Source: Carnegiea gigantea (taxonomy: Eukaryota; Streptophyta; Magnoliopsida; Caryophyllales; Cactaceae). From it: a stretch of DNA of 64,000 bases. The stretch lies in contig JAKOGI010001273.1 in assembly GCA_029747015.1 (NCBI GenBank), positions 93,501 through 157,500 of the forward strand. The letters are read 5' to 3'. The position numbers and the translations under genes were made by a program. The notes under the pieces are model-generated. The model had not been told where the DNA came from, searched no databases, and saw nothing but the letters and a program-made list of their open reading frames with translations. Below, piece after piece: positions 13,560 to 27,450 of this stretch (position 1 is its first letter; each line of letters opens with the position of its first letter).

Positions 13560-15100
13560 GATAGCCATGGAAGCGTTAGAGGATTTGGTCCCAGAGTGTA
13601 TGCAAAAGATCTGCGCAATGCCAAGGTGAATCTCAACTATTGGAGAAAGTCCTCCACACTATGCAGACCATGCAGAATCAAATCAATGAGTTGACTGATA
13701 AAGTCGCTTCACAAGCTGCAGCTACTCCATATGTATCAGTACGTCCTCTTTTTGTTTTTAAAATTTTTTTTGGTCTGAGTAGTTGCATTTGTGTTTTTTT
13801 GTATTTTCACAACCTATAGCTTTATTATGAATATTGAACTAGCCAGAAACCTTGTGCCTGACCTCCTGTTTGAGACTGCAATGATGGAAAAAAAAGAAAA
13901 AAAGAAAAAAAATATGCGTGACAGACATCAGCATCAGTAACTCTACCTCTGTACACCTGATGATGGCAGTTTGGTTTGCTGGCAGACTGTGTGTGGCCTT
14001 ATTGTGAATGTTGTATATGGTTATACCTGATCATTGAATTAGTGCTAATGCAGTTAGAATTGGGTATGGTGCTAGCAGAGTTGGAGAGCGTTAAGATATG
14101 AGATTTGCTTTGAATGGGAAATTACTGGGTACACCTGATGACTCTTGCATCTTAGCCTAAAATTAGGGTCATAACCATACTTGGGCAAGAGTATTCTGCC
14201 AGTTACGTATCTGGTTTAACTTGTATCTCAGCTTGATTATGTAGTTACACATTTGCATTCAAGGTTTCTAATTAAGTATCTAAATTAGCATCATTTAAAC
14301 TGTATCAAATCTATTTTTGATGTGAGGAAGCCAGTGATGAAGTTCCTCGTAGTGACAGATATGAGTGCCTCATTGTGAAGGCAACCAGTCATGAATTAGT
14401 GGTAATGCACTTACAATGAGGCTAACTGATAGAGACAGACATTAGTCAAATATGTTCCTGGTAGTGAATATGTTCATGCTTTTACTGTTGGCAGTCAATA
14501 TGAAGTTCCTCCCTACTTGTGTATTTCTTTTCTATTCAAGATGGAGGCAGCCCGTGTGTATCATCAGTTAAACTGGGTCATTTTTATTGTTGATGTGAGG
14601 AAGCCAGTGATGAAGTTCCTGCCAGTGCGGAAGTCAGTGGGAACCTTGCCAGTTAACACTTCTATGGACGACTTAAGCGATGATCTTTTTTTTTATTCTT
14701 TAGATTATTATGCACCCTCTAATACCAATTACTGCATTATATGTATATATAGAGGACGGGGTCACCAAATGGTTCTAGCAATGATACACCATATGATCAA
14801 AGTCAAACTCGAGATTCACGCATGCTTGGAGATGCCCTTTCAATCTCCCATAGTTTAGGTAGGTGTATATTATTAGTATTTAAATTACTCTTATCTTACT
14901 ATACTGAATACTCTATCACCATATGTATATGGTGAATGAGACTCAAAGAGGCCCAACATCAATGAAGCCAACCAATCGCGTGCAAAGTGGGCAACAAAAA
15001 AAAAAAAAAATCAACAATTATACCAGTATGTGTACTTCATTATTCATATTAAGCTCTTATTCCTCAATTATAATTTTTAACAAAATTTATTTCTTAGTCA
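13560..15100 (+). other. Mostly non-coding part of the second CACTA-1 gene
   Basis: Probably introns with eroded exon remnants. A phrase of the type GATGTGAGGAAGCCAGTGATG occurs twice (about 14319 and 14593), with similar neighbourhoods (AGTTCCT, then CAGT), which suggests a local duplication of about 270 bp. No protein family recognised; the 14517-14858 open frame reads through this duplication and is not convincing as a gene. Confidence 0.4.
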
Positions 15101-16580
15101 TTGCCGAAGCCATCAAATGATTGGAGCAAATTCGGATCTCTTAATCATGGTACTCAGCATGTTACTCCTAATCGACCTGCATCAGTGCCTACATCTGCTA
15201 AACATGATGGTGGTCAACCAATCTTTAAACCAAAGAACCCTGATTCTCTTAATGTTGGTAAAGCTCGACCTAATCCTGAACCTATAGAAAATGAAAATCC
15301 TGTTGTAGGAGGCACTTCAGATCAAGGTAGAACATCAGTAAGGCTTATTCTACAGGATCATCAGAAGGTTCCCCCCTCCCCATTTAAGCTAAATTTCATT
15401 TAATTAATTATTCCTTACTATATCATGACTGAATTCATGTTATTCTTTTAGAGAACTACCATGAAAATAGACAACCAGGTTGATAGGATGCAAGGAACTA
15501 CCAAACGACCGAAATAAAATGTAGTGTATCCGGTAAGTTGTTTCTACTTTTATAAACTTTCTTGCCTTACCCTTTTTCAATTAAGAATCAACCCGTACCT
15601 TTACACTAAAACAAATATATGGTACCAGCCCTTCAAAAACAAAAAAGATAAGAGACATTTTAGCCTCATTACCATATGATGAACTCTATTCAATTCTTTA
15701 TTTACTTATAAATTAAACATATTCATCTCGCTAGTTGAGTGATGATGATGTGGAGAAGATAGTCGAGAAGGTACTAAAAAGAAATCCTAATCCGGTTAGA
15801 CAATATATTCGTGGGGAAAGAAAGGTCTTGGTACATTGTCTTCTTGCAGGCATTGTATGTTGTTTTTTTCCCTTTGTTTTCCTTTAATCTTTCTTGGATT
15901 TCGAGGTGGATATTTGTCTTGTGATATTTATAAGCTGCACATTGTTATTATTATAGGTTCTAAATATGTGTGATTACAAGGGTGATCCACGTTTGATAGA
16001 CAAGATGTTATGGGAGAAATTGGATAACGCAAAACTCGTAAGTTGATCCATTTCTCCAGGACAACACTCTTACCAGGAGAAGTTGTGTAGAAATTATTGC
16101 GATTATTCAAATGCAACTTTAATTCCACTCATTTTGTTAATCGCAAATAATTGTAATTAATGTATTTATTTGATGTTTTCAGGTTGCAACTAAGGTGAAC
16201 ACGCAACCAAACGTTGCAACCAAGGTGAATGTGCAATAAAATACGATGACAAATGAGGGTTCTTGATGTGGTTCTTGATGTGAGGTCTTCAAACAATGGA
16301 ATGTTGCATGATCCGATTCATTTTTTTTCTAACCTTGGCTTTATTTGTACTATAAAATAAAGATACTTAGCTTTTGAGTTTTGGATGTGTATTTCATAAC
16401 TATATGAAAACCTGCACTAGTATACTGGATAACATTGATATTTTTCATTCCTAGCACCCAATTAGTGAACTTTGAATGATGAATGTTAGCCCAACTCAAT
16501 TAATGTCGATGTACGTTTCATACAATGAATCATAGACTAACTTCATTAATTAGTATTGTCATACTTTTATGAAATTTCTG

Positions 16581-16757
<177 letters not shown>

Positions 16758-17214
16758 AGAGAGAGAGAGAGTGTATTTGCGTAGAGTTATCATAAATTAA
16801 TTATACACAATTTTGAAATATTTATATAAAAAATTGCCGTCAAAATTAGTTAATTGTTGGCAAACATTTAAAAGTTAGTTATGAATTGGTAAGAACATTT
16901 AAAAGTTGGTTATGAAGCATAATCGTGTGCTGCACTTATATGTATGGGAGTAAAAGGTATAATATTCCACTGGTGGGTTCAACTAACCATGAATATAGGC
17001 GTGGAAAGGTACTCACACTTGTAAGTGTGCAAGTAGATGCCCAATATTGGCATGCTCACAGTGTTTGCTACCACACTTAATAAGCGTCGTAGATTTTTCC
17101 CCACCTATGCAACTATGCACGCTTGACCTAAGTGTGGCTAGCAGGATTCTCCACCCATGTATGCATGAGAAGAGATCATTTAAAGAGTGGATGGCTGCTC
17201 CGTCTCCTATAGTG

Positions 17215-20200
17215 CTTGTGTAAGTAGAGTGAACCAATTTATTGTGAACTCAAGCTGCATATTGGAATGTGAGCTAAATGACTTGTGCTTTCATGAGTCA
17301 GTTAGGAGTTGGCTCTATTGGTAACTGTTTTTATGCATGCATCTTTGCCAGTGTGGCTGAAGGTATGCTTGGGTTTGAACTTAAAAGGTTAAAAATGGTT
17401 AGCTCCAAGCCCATTATTTTCCCTTATGAATGATTTGCTCATCGACCCTATAATGGAGTGAGTAGACGTACTCAAAGGCTAGTAGAGAAAGGGCTAGAAG
17501 CCATTAAACTATTTTCTATTTTTAAAAACCTAGAGATTTTAGAATATTAAAGTCTTTTCCAACTATCAAGTTAGGTTTTGTTCTCGTATATGAAGATCAT
17601 TCATTATGCAATAACACATGGGTTTAGACTCATGAGTTTGTGTCTATATGTGTGATTCGATGGCATTTGTAAGTGTGCTAATGGTGCCGAGACGTGTATA
17701 TCATTGGATTTACTAATGATGAACCATTAGGAAAAGATCAGGGCTTATTTCCTATGTCTTGATAACCTTACTAGATAGTATCTCTCTTTTCAAAGTTCTG
17801 AATTGCTTAAGAAAATTAAGTGAGATTTTCATATGCATGTATACAAATTTGGGTGATGGTGTTGGAGTGTTACCTATTATCGTATAAGTGTTGTCACCGC
17901 CATTTTGTACAGTTGTTATGGATGTCTACATGCTATACTATTGATTCCATGTATGGTCGGTGCTATTTACACGAGGTATTTCTTGCTTTCCATCATGCAA
18001 TGACCATTGTTACTAAGTCAATCATGTGATATGATTTCTGTCATATAGGCTATTATTCGTATTGAGAGATTGGTAGCGTCCTATTTATATCAAACCACAA
18101 TACACCTACAAAGAAAAATGAGAGGAAGTGCCTGACCAACTTTGGAATTGTCACACCACATATGGCGGTTCTTGGGGGGAACGATCCATACTATATTTGT
18201 ACTTTCTTAGGTATTAGCCTAAAGTTTTGAAGATAGAACTCTCTATAGGAGCTTGAACCTGCGCTTCTGTAGTATGAATCCTTAGTGTTCCTACTGTCAC
18301 TTATGGGATAGATGTGTCCCATGGAACGATTAGACATACCTGCAAAGCTATTAATGTTGTTGTCCTTACCTCGAAACCATCGTTAGCTTGTAGGTGGCTA
18401 GATTCTAATCATTCTAGGAAAGACTCAAGACTTATCCTGCAATTATAAGTTGCAAATTGGGGTTTGCATTTGTATGCGGTTATATAGGTACAGTCTTGTG
18501 TGACAACGAGTGAGTTTAGGTGTTTTCCAATATCAATGCGCACTACACGTAGTGCTAAGCTCATAGGAGCTTACGTAGTTACTTGGACTAGTTATGAAAT
18601 GGTCATTGATGCGTTTTGGGAATGAACTATTTAATAAATGACTTCTTGATGTTTGCTTAGCTTGATTTGGTTAGGCATGTGGCTGAATTAGCCGAATCAT
18701 TTAACTTATGTGAGTTGTCGCATGGTCTGACCTTTGAGTCATTATTTGCACACCAGTAATTGCATTATCTGATGTTATAGTTGAGTGGCTGTATATGCAT
18801 CTATTTAATGCATAATGTAGTGACTGTAAAAGGCTGCATTCGTATGTGTTCACCTTTGTATATCTCATGTTTAAGGATGGAAGCATGCTAGTGTATCCAA
18901 GATCATAGTTGAATTCTTAGCTCTAAATTTGATGGTGAAGTTGGGTAAAATAGTTGTTAGAATGGCTCAATTGACTGCCCTGGCATGACATGATTGATCT
19001 AACTTGCATTATGTGTTTGCACGATAGGTTTCATGTACTAGATCGTAATTTTCATAGGAAACTCTAAAATTGTGCTTTGCTAGCCATTAGGTTTGCTTCA
19101 ATTTCTGTTTTGCTATATCCTAGTTCTTGTGCGTGGCCTTTTGTCTATTCTGGTTGTCTTGTTGTTGGGTTGTCATGCTACCATTTTTCATACTACCACG
19201 ACTATTTTTGGAACCTAGGATATACATTTACATGTACATATGCTTGCTCATAGGAACTAAGAGACCTGAAAATGTGATAGGTGTCCACATGGTCATATTG
19301 GATTACTTGACCACCGAGTTGTGAAACATGGTTGTTAATGTGACTGAATGAAGCAAAGAATCTAGTGTGACTTGGTTGTGTTGTGTCATAAACTTGTGAC
19401 ATTCCAATGGGTGTGCAAGAGGCCGAGAGTCATCTCCATGAGCATGTCAATTTATTTACATGTTCCCGCAATTTAGGGATGACCAATTCCTTATGGGCAC
19501 CCTAGGGTAGAACTTCCCATTAGCTAAGCTATCTAAGTGCAGCCATAAAAATATTTGTGCCAGACCTATCTCAACCAAGGAACAACTTCCCCCACCTTCT
19601 TTAGACAAACTGTGTATAAGAGATGCATAGAACTCCCTACTCATAAGTCTGTGCTTCTATGAGACCATGTTTCTTAGGCTGTATTCGGCTTGTTAATTGA
19701 TAATTGTATGTCTTGTTCCCAGTAACTTGCTCAGTGTATACATGTAATATGGATTGATGCTGTTGATTATCCTTGATTTTCGATGTGCTGGCTTAATTTT
19801 CTATGTCATGTCATTACAGCTTAGGGTGTACTTTAAGTGTTGTTGTTATTGGTATGAAGCGATGTGAGACTATGTGATGCCCTACTATTTTGATGTCATA
19901 AAGAAGCCCCGGAGAATTGACTTGATGCTAGAAGGATTTGGCTCCTGCATGCTTTAGAACGAGATCGATTTAGCATGTCTCCAGTGACTCAATCTTGGTA
20001 TGTGCCTTGACTCCTATGGATGAAAGACCTTTAAATGTCAACTCAAGGTGATTCATAACCATTTTGTTGGCTGTTATACTAGTCAAGCTGGATGCCTAGA
20101 TATATCATTGAGAGTTACTGTATTTTGTAAAATAAGTTTAATATGGTTATCCATGTCAACTTATTTGCTCCTTTTATACGTGATTTTCCCTCAGCGCCTT

Positions 20201-20374
20201 AATAGAGTGAGTAAATACTTAAAGAGGACTGACAAAGAGGCAGCTGGATACTATAAACTTTCTTTTCTAATTTAAAATCTATATATAAGAGGAGGGTAAA
20301 ATTTTGGAATCTATTGTTGAGTTGTGTGGTTTGCTGTACCATAGACTTTAAAATTTCGAAGATGAAATTCTTTT
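17215..20374 (+). other. Interior of the LARD-like element, right of CACTA-1
   Basis: About 3.1 kb between the CACTA-1 right end and the PPT, continuing the 145 bp at 5028-5172. It contains no frame above about 75 codons and no retroviral motif in any frame I read. It is therefore a long untranslated core rather than a lost polyprotein with visible fragments. Short directly repeated words such as GGCATGTGGC and CTTGGTT recur, but I see no regular array. Confidence 0.6.
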
Positions 20375-20386
20375 AAGGGAAGAGAG
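20375..20386 (+). promoter_or_regulatory. Polypurine tract of the LARD-like element
   Basis: AAGGGAAGAGAG immediately before the TGTAATAG start of the right LTR, preceded by TTTCGAAGATGAAATTC, wording common upstream of Tekay-type 3' LTRs. It primes plus-strand synthesis and fixes the LTR start. Confidence 0.8.
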
Positions 20387-23300
20387 TGTAATAGTTGTAC
20401 ATTTTCAAGTTTAAACTAATTAATTTGAGTAGCTATTTTATTAGTCGAATTTCATTATATCAGCTATATTAGATTAAATTTCGTGTGTTGATTAAGTGTA
20501 TTAATTTATGTCCATCAATTTCTGGATTTTCTTGATTTATTATGTGATTTTACGTAAAATTAGTAAATAGTCAAGAGTTAAAACGAGCTGAATTAGTAAA
20601 TTCGATCGGTCTAACAGATACTAGAACTTGTGGGCTTATCTATTAGGCCTAAGTATTTTATAATTTTGGGCTAGTAGATGAGGGGGAAAAAAGAAAATGG
20701 GGGCAATTACACTCAAAGTGCCAGGCACCCATTACCCAGCTCCACTTCACAACATCAAGTGCTTCATCTGCAAAAAGAAAACATAGAACTCAGCTTCTCC
20801 GATTAGCATACCCCCATACCTATCGTCATCATTCTTCAATCATCGATTCCTTCCACTGGTAGATCCAAAGAGGGAGAGGAGAGCAAGAGGGAGACGTGAT
20901 GAGGCATACATAACCAACAGTAGCCGCGACAACGACGGGAAGGGAGTAGTCGAGCACTGTCGCAATGCAGTGCAGGGGAGATGCAAAACAGTAGTGTAAG
21001 CAGCTAGGAGAGACTCGAACCCAGCATCAAACTCAACCCAATTAACCCTAAATTGGGCCCTCTAGGTTGGAATACAATATTTGATTCTTAATTCTAAAAA
21101 TTATTAGTTAATTTTCAAGATTTTTTGATTTGGCCATGGAAGTTTGATTGTGTTCTTGAGATATAATTACAGTGAATTGAGTAATTATGGAAGTAAGGAA
21201 GATACAATGAATTGATTGAGATAATTGGGTTGAAATAGAGATGATTTTCAGGTTATTCTGTGGGCGATACTATGAAGAGGGAGTTCGGGTTGAGTGTTAA
21301 GCTGATGAATTTGTGAAGTGTATTTGTTGTGATTTAATTAAGGTTGCTCGATCTTGATTTATCACTATCCTCATCTGATTAAATTGTGTGCACCTGTTGG
21401 GCTTTGTTAGTGGCCCATATGTGAGGGGGCGTATTGGAGTATGAAAGTGGGTATTGTCCCACATTGGTAAAATTTAAAGAATATGATAGTGGGTATTGTT
21501 CCACATTGATGAAATTAGAGGGCTTGAGGATGTATATAAGCTTATGAGTTACTCCATTCATTGCCAATTGATTTTGGGTTGGAATCTCATTTGAATTTAT
21601 ATGCATGACTATTTGTTAATTGCCCAATTAATATATAAAATTTAACATATTAATGCCCAAATCTAGTTGTAGTGTTAATGTCTAAGTTGTGGTGATGTTG
21701 TTGTTGCGCTCAACCTATGCTTGCTCTGTTTTGTCTAGGAGTTAAGTAGGGAACAGGGAAGCCAATTGAGTGGTTTAGCGAATCAGTTCAACAGTGAATT
21801 GGGTTCGTGAACCGAGCAGTGACTTGCCCCTATCTCCCCTTATTCTAGGTACAACCTACTGCCCTGTTTTTCCGTGTTTAGGGCCATGATCGTTACCGCA
21901 TCTTGAACCAAGAACATTGAACGGATTCGCTGAATGGTTCAACTGAACCATTCAATTTGTTGAATCATTGTCTAAAATGTTAAATCATTATCCTTTTGAA
22001 TTAATAAAGTGTCATGTAAAGGTTGCGAGTATGTTTTTAGTGTTTCATTTTCTATATGCTTTGAACAAATTTAGCAAACCTGGAAGCATATTGTTGATTT
22101 GTAGAATCAAACTGCTGAGTTCTTTTAATAGAAACTAACTATGAGTTAGTTGCAAACCCGTGGCTTCCGAAAATGAGTTTTAATAGTCTTTTTATATGAA
22201 ATTGGAGGTTTTTTTCGCTAATAAATCATTTACCTATTTTCTCAGTTAAGTTGAAATTTATTATTTTTTTTTAGAAGTCGATTTTTGTCGTTGTTAAGGC
22301 GTCAGTAGCCTTCTTGATAATGGAATACCATTGTTATGCTATAACGGGCAATTTTAATGCTAGATGTGTTGAAAGTGAATTGCATTCGAGATGTTTTGGG
22401 TTAGGAGAATACTGCTAATATAAAGGACTTGATCTCGGGCGGAGACCTTAAGATTCTAATTGGAGCAGGAATCCTAGTTATCATTATCCTGATGAGGATA
22501 GGAGCACGTCAACTTTGGGAGGCCCTGGGGATAATAAAATTGTGAGTTGTGTCACTCACCTAACGAGAGTACCCACATATGAATATAATACCCTAAAAGT
22601 TATTTCATTACTCGTTATGAGTTAAAAATCTCTCGATTCTGATTTATGCCAATGTAAAGATTTGGAAAAGTGCATGAACTATTTGAAAAAGGTTCTTATC
22701 AAATTATAAACGAATTCTTTAGAGAGAAAGCAATTTTGTAAAGAATTAACTTGGATTGGATAGAGGTTTGCATACACTTCGCATGCTATTTTCCATTTCC
22801 TGCTAAAAGAACTCAGAGGTAGCACTAGGTCGAATTCTCTGATGTTAAGTGTCTAATTGGGAATCAAACTACTTATCAACCTCAACGATTGGGATGCATT
22901 AAAGGATGGTATGATTTTGGGATCTTGTGTGTCTAATACGCTAATATTAAATACAATTTCAGGGTGTCTACTATTTATGATATTGTATGCGATTTTTTTA
23001 TTTTTTGGGATTACGGATTATCCACTGAGGATGTGGTAGCTCACCTCCTCTCTTTCCCCCTTTTCCCCTATGTTCTTGAAAGCATGTGAGCATTACTTGG
23101 TTCTATGAGGTAGCTTGGTTTCTCTTGTGTGTTCTTGTTAGGTGGCATTAAGGTATTCCCTAATGTATATATTTAAGTTTAGGAGTTAGTATGATGTATC
23201 ACTTTGGATTGCAAGCTCTTCTGAGCATATGTAAGTTTGACTCCTTCATTCATATAGTACATACTGTCTAGTTGTCGCTCTATACAACAATGTGAGACAA

Positions 23301-23623
23301 CCATTTGATTAGATTCTCGTCTTTAGTTATTAAATGCTGAAAGATTGCGGGATATAAACCCCAGCGCTCTGGATGTGTGATCGAATTGTACCTTCCATTT
23401 CTTTATTTTATTTAAGGTTACAATTTGTGTACTCTGGACGTGTGACTCATAGAGTTTTGATTGAGCTTCGTTAGGTTTGTCCTTTATGCCTTTCTTTATT
23501 ACAGTTATTAAATGTAAGGCTGTAAGTGTAAGGCATGGTCGATTTTTAGATGAAATTATATCTGTTTCATTTCAAAATTTACAAAATGACTAATACTTTA
23601 GCCCTGGGGGTATGGGTGTTGCA
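20387..23623 (+). repeat. 3' LTR of the LARD-like element
   Basis: Starts TGTAATAG after the PPT and ends GGGTGTTGCA. Colinear with the left LTR except for an extra block of about 307 bp near 21341-21647. By-eye identity to the left LTR is about 85% with many transitions. Right flank enters the N-terminal part of the copia gag. Confidence 0.8.
21341..21647 (+). mobile_element. 3' end of a small LTR element inserted in the 3' LTR
   Basis: Absent from the left LTR, which runs straight from GATTTTAATT to TTAATGCCC (about 3020-3050). It contains a purine tract (GTGAGGGGGCG at 21421) followed by a 216-bp LTR, 21432-21647, beginning TATTGGAGTATGAAAG and ending TTTAACA. A close relative of this LTR lies at 33356-33572. 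Inside it the phrase GTGGGTATTGTCCCACATTG is repeated about 50 bp apart, and GTATATAAG at about 21532 is a possible TATA box. Interior and 5' LTR are missing, so this is a truncated copy. ATTAA flanks both sides (about 21336 and 21649) but may be chance. Confidence 0.6.
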
Positions 23624-23768
23624 GTAAGAGCAGACATAGAAGTCATCAGTGCTCTAATACATCACCTTTGTTGAAAACGAACTGAGCCTTCAAAAGCCAT
23701 ATTTCATAGTTAATGCAACCCATCTTTTCATCAGTGGACAAACCACCAATCATGTTTTTAGCTGTCAT
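23624..23768 (-). pseudogene. Ty1/copia gag, 5' part (N-terminus)
   Basis: On the minus strand an ATG at 23766-23768 opens MTAKNMIGGLSTDEKMG, then INYEIW, KAQFVFNKGDVLEH, then a 1-nt frame slip and TSMSAL. This is the N-terminus of a copia UBN2-type Gag. It runs into the right end of the LARD-like element and resumes left of 2100, so one gag was cut in two by that insertion. Start chosen because the following residues match the family start. Upstream (to the right) no pol-like sequence exists, as expected for a 5' leader. Confidence 0.7.
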
Positions 23769-26500
23769 ATCTAGAATTATATACAAAATGGTTGTTAGGC
23801 ATATATTAAATTATCAAAAATCTTATCATTCATATCATATGTTTGGAAATTTTGCTAAGCTTATAATCATCGCATACATATATGATTTAGAAACTTCTAT
23901 AATTCAATTACCACATTTTTCCATAGAACTTATGGAGCATATAAATGCTAGACTAATTAACACATTGAGTGGTAAATATCACAAAGATATTCAACTTAAT
24001 CATGTAAAACACATTTACATGAAGATATTCAACTTAGTCATTTCATATATCTATTTAATGACATATAATATACAATTATATAACCAAAAATTCATATTAT
24101 TATATGAAACATATTTATGTAATAACATGAAACATATTATGAAACGTATTCACAAAAATATAAAACGAATTTGTAATAACATGTTACAAAATGATATTAG
24201 CAAAAATTCAAACATAGTATTACATAAAAGTGATTTATATAATTTCATGTAACATATTCTAATATCATTCGCAAATAATTATATAAAACACATTCTTATA
24301 ATTACTATGAATTTGAAATTTATGAACCTTGAAACAAATTCATGCAATACTACTCAATAACATATTTTGCAATACTTTAAAAAATAACATGAGATAAATT
24401 TAATTGAGCATAAGCAAGAATTTATCCGTGCAAAAGAGATCAATAAAACTATGGCCAGAGAACAAATCCTGATTATTGATGACTCAAAACAATAAACAAA
24501 GAAAAAAAAAAGGACCATTTGAGGAGGGTATGGTTCCAAACAAAACAGACAATTCTCAGACGAAAAAGGGCGATAACCCTAAAATAAAATCCCTAGCCCC
24601 GAAAACACTGGCCATCTCTATCCCTCTCTAACCTCTCAAACATGAGAAAATGGAGCTCAAAGCTCCTTGCTCGAACTTGTCGCTCTGGAAGCTCTGCCCC
24701 TTGGTCTTTTATACCTAATCCATGGCGATTCTTTCTGCATGATCACAATTGCCAAACCATCGCCCGAACACACAATCCAAATGATGTCAAACCATTGACC
24801 TTCTCTGTGATAACAAGGCACAAAACGATTGCCCCATTGTACCCCAGCTAAAACTACCCCGACTACGGTGTAGATTGGCCAAAATCGAGTCAAGGGGTGT
24901 AACCCACGCCGCCAACGCACCACATAGGTGGTGGCACATGGGTTAACGCATACCCAAAAGGGTGGTTTTTGGGATTTTCTAGCTGGCGTTTCATAGGACG
25001 ACGGGTTTGGAGATCAGAGGAAAAAGAAGGCAACCTGAAACTTCATTCAGTGGCAACACGTGACGCACACGTCCCATACCGCCATAGTGGTTTTGATGGG
25101 TATGTCTTAGGTCCTTGGCCTTCTTCTACCACTTTTCGTTTTCCCCCCTCATGTGTATGGGTGTGAGGGTTCTGGGCTTCACTATGACACATGCCACTAA
25201 AGCCTACCCGGGATAGCTGCCACACCAGCTGCATCCTGGTGCTAATGGTGGAAGGGGTGTCGAGGCAAGGCCTCACTAGGTCTCTGGGCTGTAGGGATTT
25301 AAGGCAGAAACAATTATGCTAATAAAACTATTCAATCGACATACGAAAATCATGTTGGCATAAATTAAATAGCATAATTATAAAACTAAATGAGCTAATC
25401 ATATTGGTATATTATAGTCGAATTAATTGGGGCAAAACCGAGCAACTTAGGCTTTGATAACGCTGAAGGCAGATGAAGGACTGACCTTTAGGTGTGGAAG
25501 TGAAGGATCTGATTGCTCAGAAATTACGCATAAAATCGATAATAGGAACAATCGGTAGCTACTAGAGTCACCATTATAATTCACATCCCAAACCTGAACC
25601 CAATGATGTTGAGACAGCAATGAGAGGAAGATGGGGGGAATGAGAATGTTTTGAGGGGTTTTTTTTTTTTGAAAAAAAATTGATATAGGTTAAATTCCCT
25701 AAACCTCCCTTTCAATAGATTTAGGGTCTTGTTAATTGCCAACTACTAAGGTGGTGTTTAAGGCCATCTAACCCTAGTATCCTAGAGCCAGCCAACAATA
25801 TCTAATGAGATATATTGGTAACTAATAGGCGAAAGCATTGAGTTTATAGGTAAATTTGTAAATATCAATAATTTTAACTTTGGAATATTAAAATGAAGTA
25901 ATTCCAGCTTTAAAATTAATGTCCATCATTTCAAACTTTATAGGTATTTATTTTGCCTACCACGTGCCTACTACAATAATTAAACGAAGTTTTATTAATT
26001 AAATCAATGACATAATAGCTTACTTATCACACTTAAATGATTTTTCTAGTATCGATATCTAGAACACTTGTCACTAACTTCTCTGTGACACAAATTAAGC
26101 CATTGCACATCTTGATGATATATGTACTGTGAATTCGGTTTACAGTGGCTTACCCGAGTGGATGCCTAGTTGTTATTATTGTGGATATTTACAAATGGAA
26201 TTTATTATACAAGACGATTACAAATGAACGAAGAGAAAAATACAATTATGATCATATGTCAAATAGAACTTCAATATCTTATCTCACAATTCTTCAATTT
26301 GCATGTTAAGGAATGGCGAAGAGGCCGGTAGCCAGAAATGCTTGCACAACTAGAATATAGTGGATCACAAGAACGATCAGGATGAGCCACTCTTTCTCGA
26401 ACAAGATGGCATCAGCTATGCATATCATTACTCTATATATACACAAATTCATGGTATATTTACACAATGAACATGAATTATTTTTTATTTAGCCAAAAGG
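23769..26500. other. AT-rich and mixed DNA, possible copia leader and LTR, no clear gene
   Basis: 23770-24400 is very AT-rich with loosely repeated AAACATATT/GAAACATATT words. A 179-codon plus-strand frame (23713-24252) crosses it but overlaps the copia gag N-terminus on the other strand and looks like chance. 24540-25300 is more GC-rich with no family resemblance. At 25452-25465 GGCTTTGATAACGC resembles a decayed initiator-Met PBS on the minus strand, which would suit the copia element whose gag begins at 23768, but the match is weak. 25466-26500 shows nothing I can identify. Confidence 0.35.
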
Positions 26501-26612
26501 TCATTTCATGTGAGGATCCTTAGGCTGTGAAAACCAAGTATTTTCAACATTAGTAACATCAAAATTATGGTTGCTTCCATAACTCCTCGACATACATTCC
26601 TGTGATGAAAAT

Positions 26613-27397
26613 TCACGGTTTATCAACCTGCAAAAATTTTTGTTTCTGAACTTCGAAATAATTTTTGGCTTTTTTATGAATGCATCTAGCAGAGATTCCA
26701 CCAATGAATGCATCTAGCAGAGATTCCACCAACAATTTTTCATCCGTTTCATCCTTGCATCCCTCAATCTTCACTACTTCAAGATTTGCCAATTTCACTC
26801 TACTGGTGGAGCCATGAACATCCTCTGCCATGCTGATGCCCGGAAATTTGTAGCTTTTTGTATCAACCTGAATTTTATAAATTGGAAAAGCAAAACAGTA
26901 AGGCATTAGAAGATTACAAACCAAGAAATGTTCTGATACACTAATTCAAACTTTAATATCATAGCTCAAAAAAGTTGCACTGCTTGGTTGTTTTAACATG
27001 TCCTGCTACCAAGACGCCAGCTTGCCTATTCAATCATCGATTGTTCTTTTATTTAAAGGATTACCGTTAAGTTAAATTCTGGTTGCATCTAAAGCTAGTT
27101 TGAACACACATATACAAATAACTAGATTTGAAAAAGTTTGATTCCATACGATGATGCGATCCGAGCTCAATATGAAATTATTGAGAGAAACACGAACCTG
27201 ACATGAAGCGAAAATGTTTAGAGCCGAAGTCAACATGATTTGACAATTTAGCTTGAAAACACGATATTTTTCAATGTGGAGTAAGTTTAAACTATTTTAA
27301 AAGCTGGCACATATATAATTGACCTATTTACTAAACAAGTTTACTTGAGCTGACCCGTTCCCAATATATGAACTATATTTTACCTATGAGTACAAAA

Positions 27398-27450
<53 letters not shown>

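Noticed and set aside
23713..24252. 179-codon plus-strand open frame in AT-rich DNA
   Set aside because: It begins antisense to the copia Gag N-terminus, is Ile/Tyr/Asn/His-rich as expected from the base composition, and matches no family I know. Kept only as a remark.
25444..25466. PBS of the minus-strand copia element
   Set aside because: GGCTTTGATAACGC differs at several positions from the complement of TGGTATCAGAGC, and no LTR could be paired to it. Mentioned only as a possibility.
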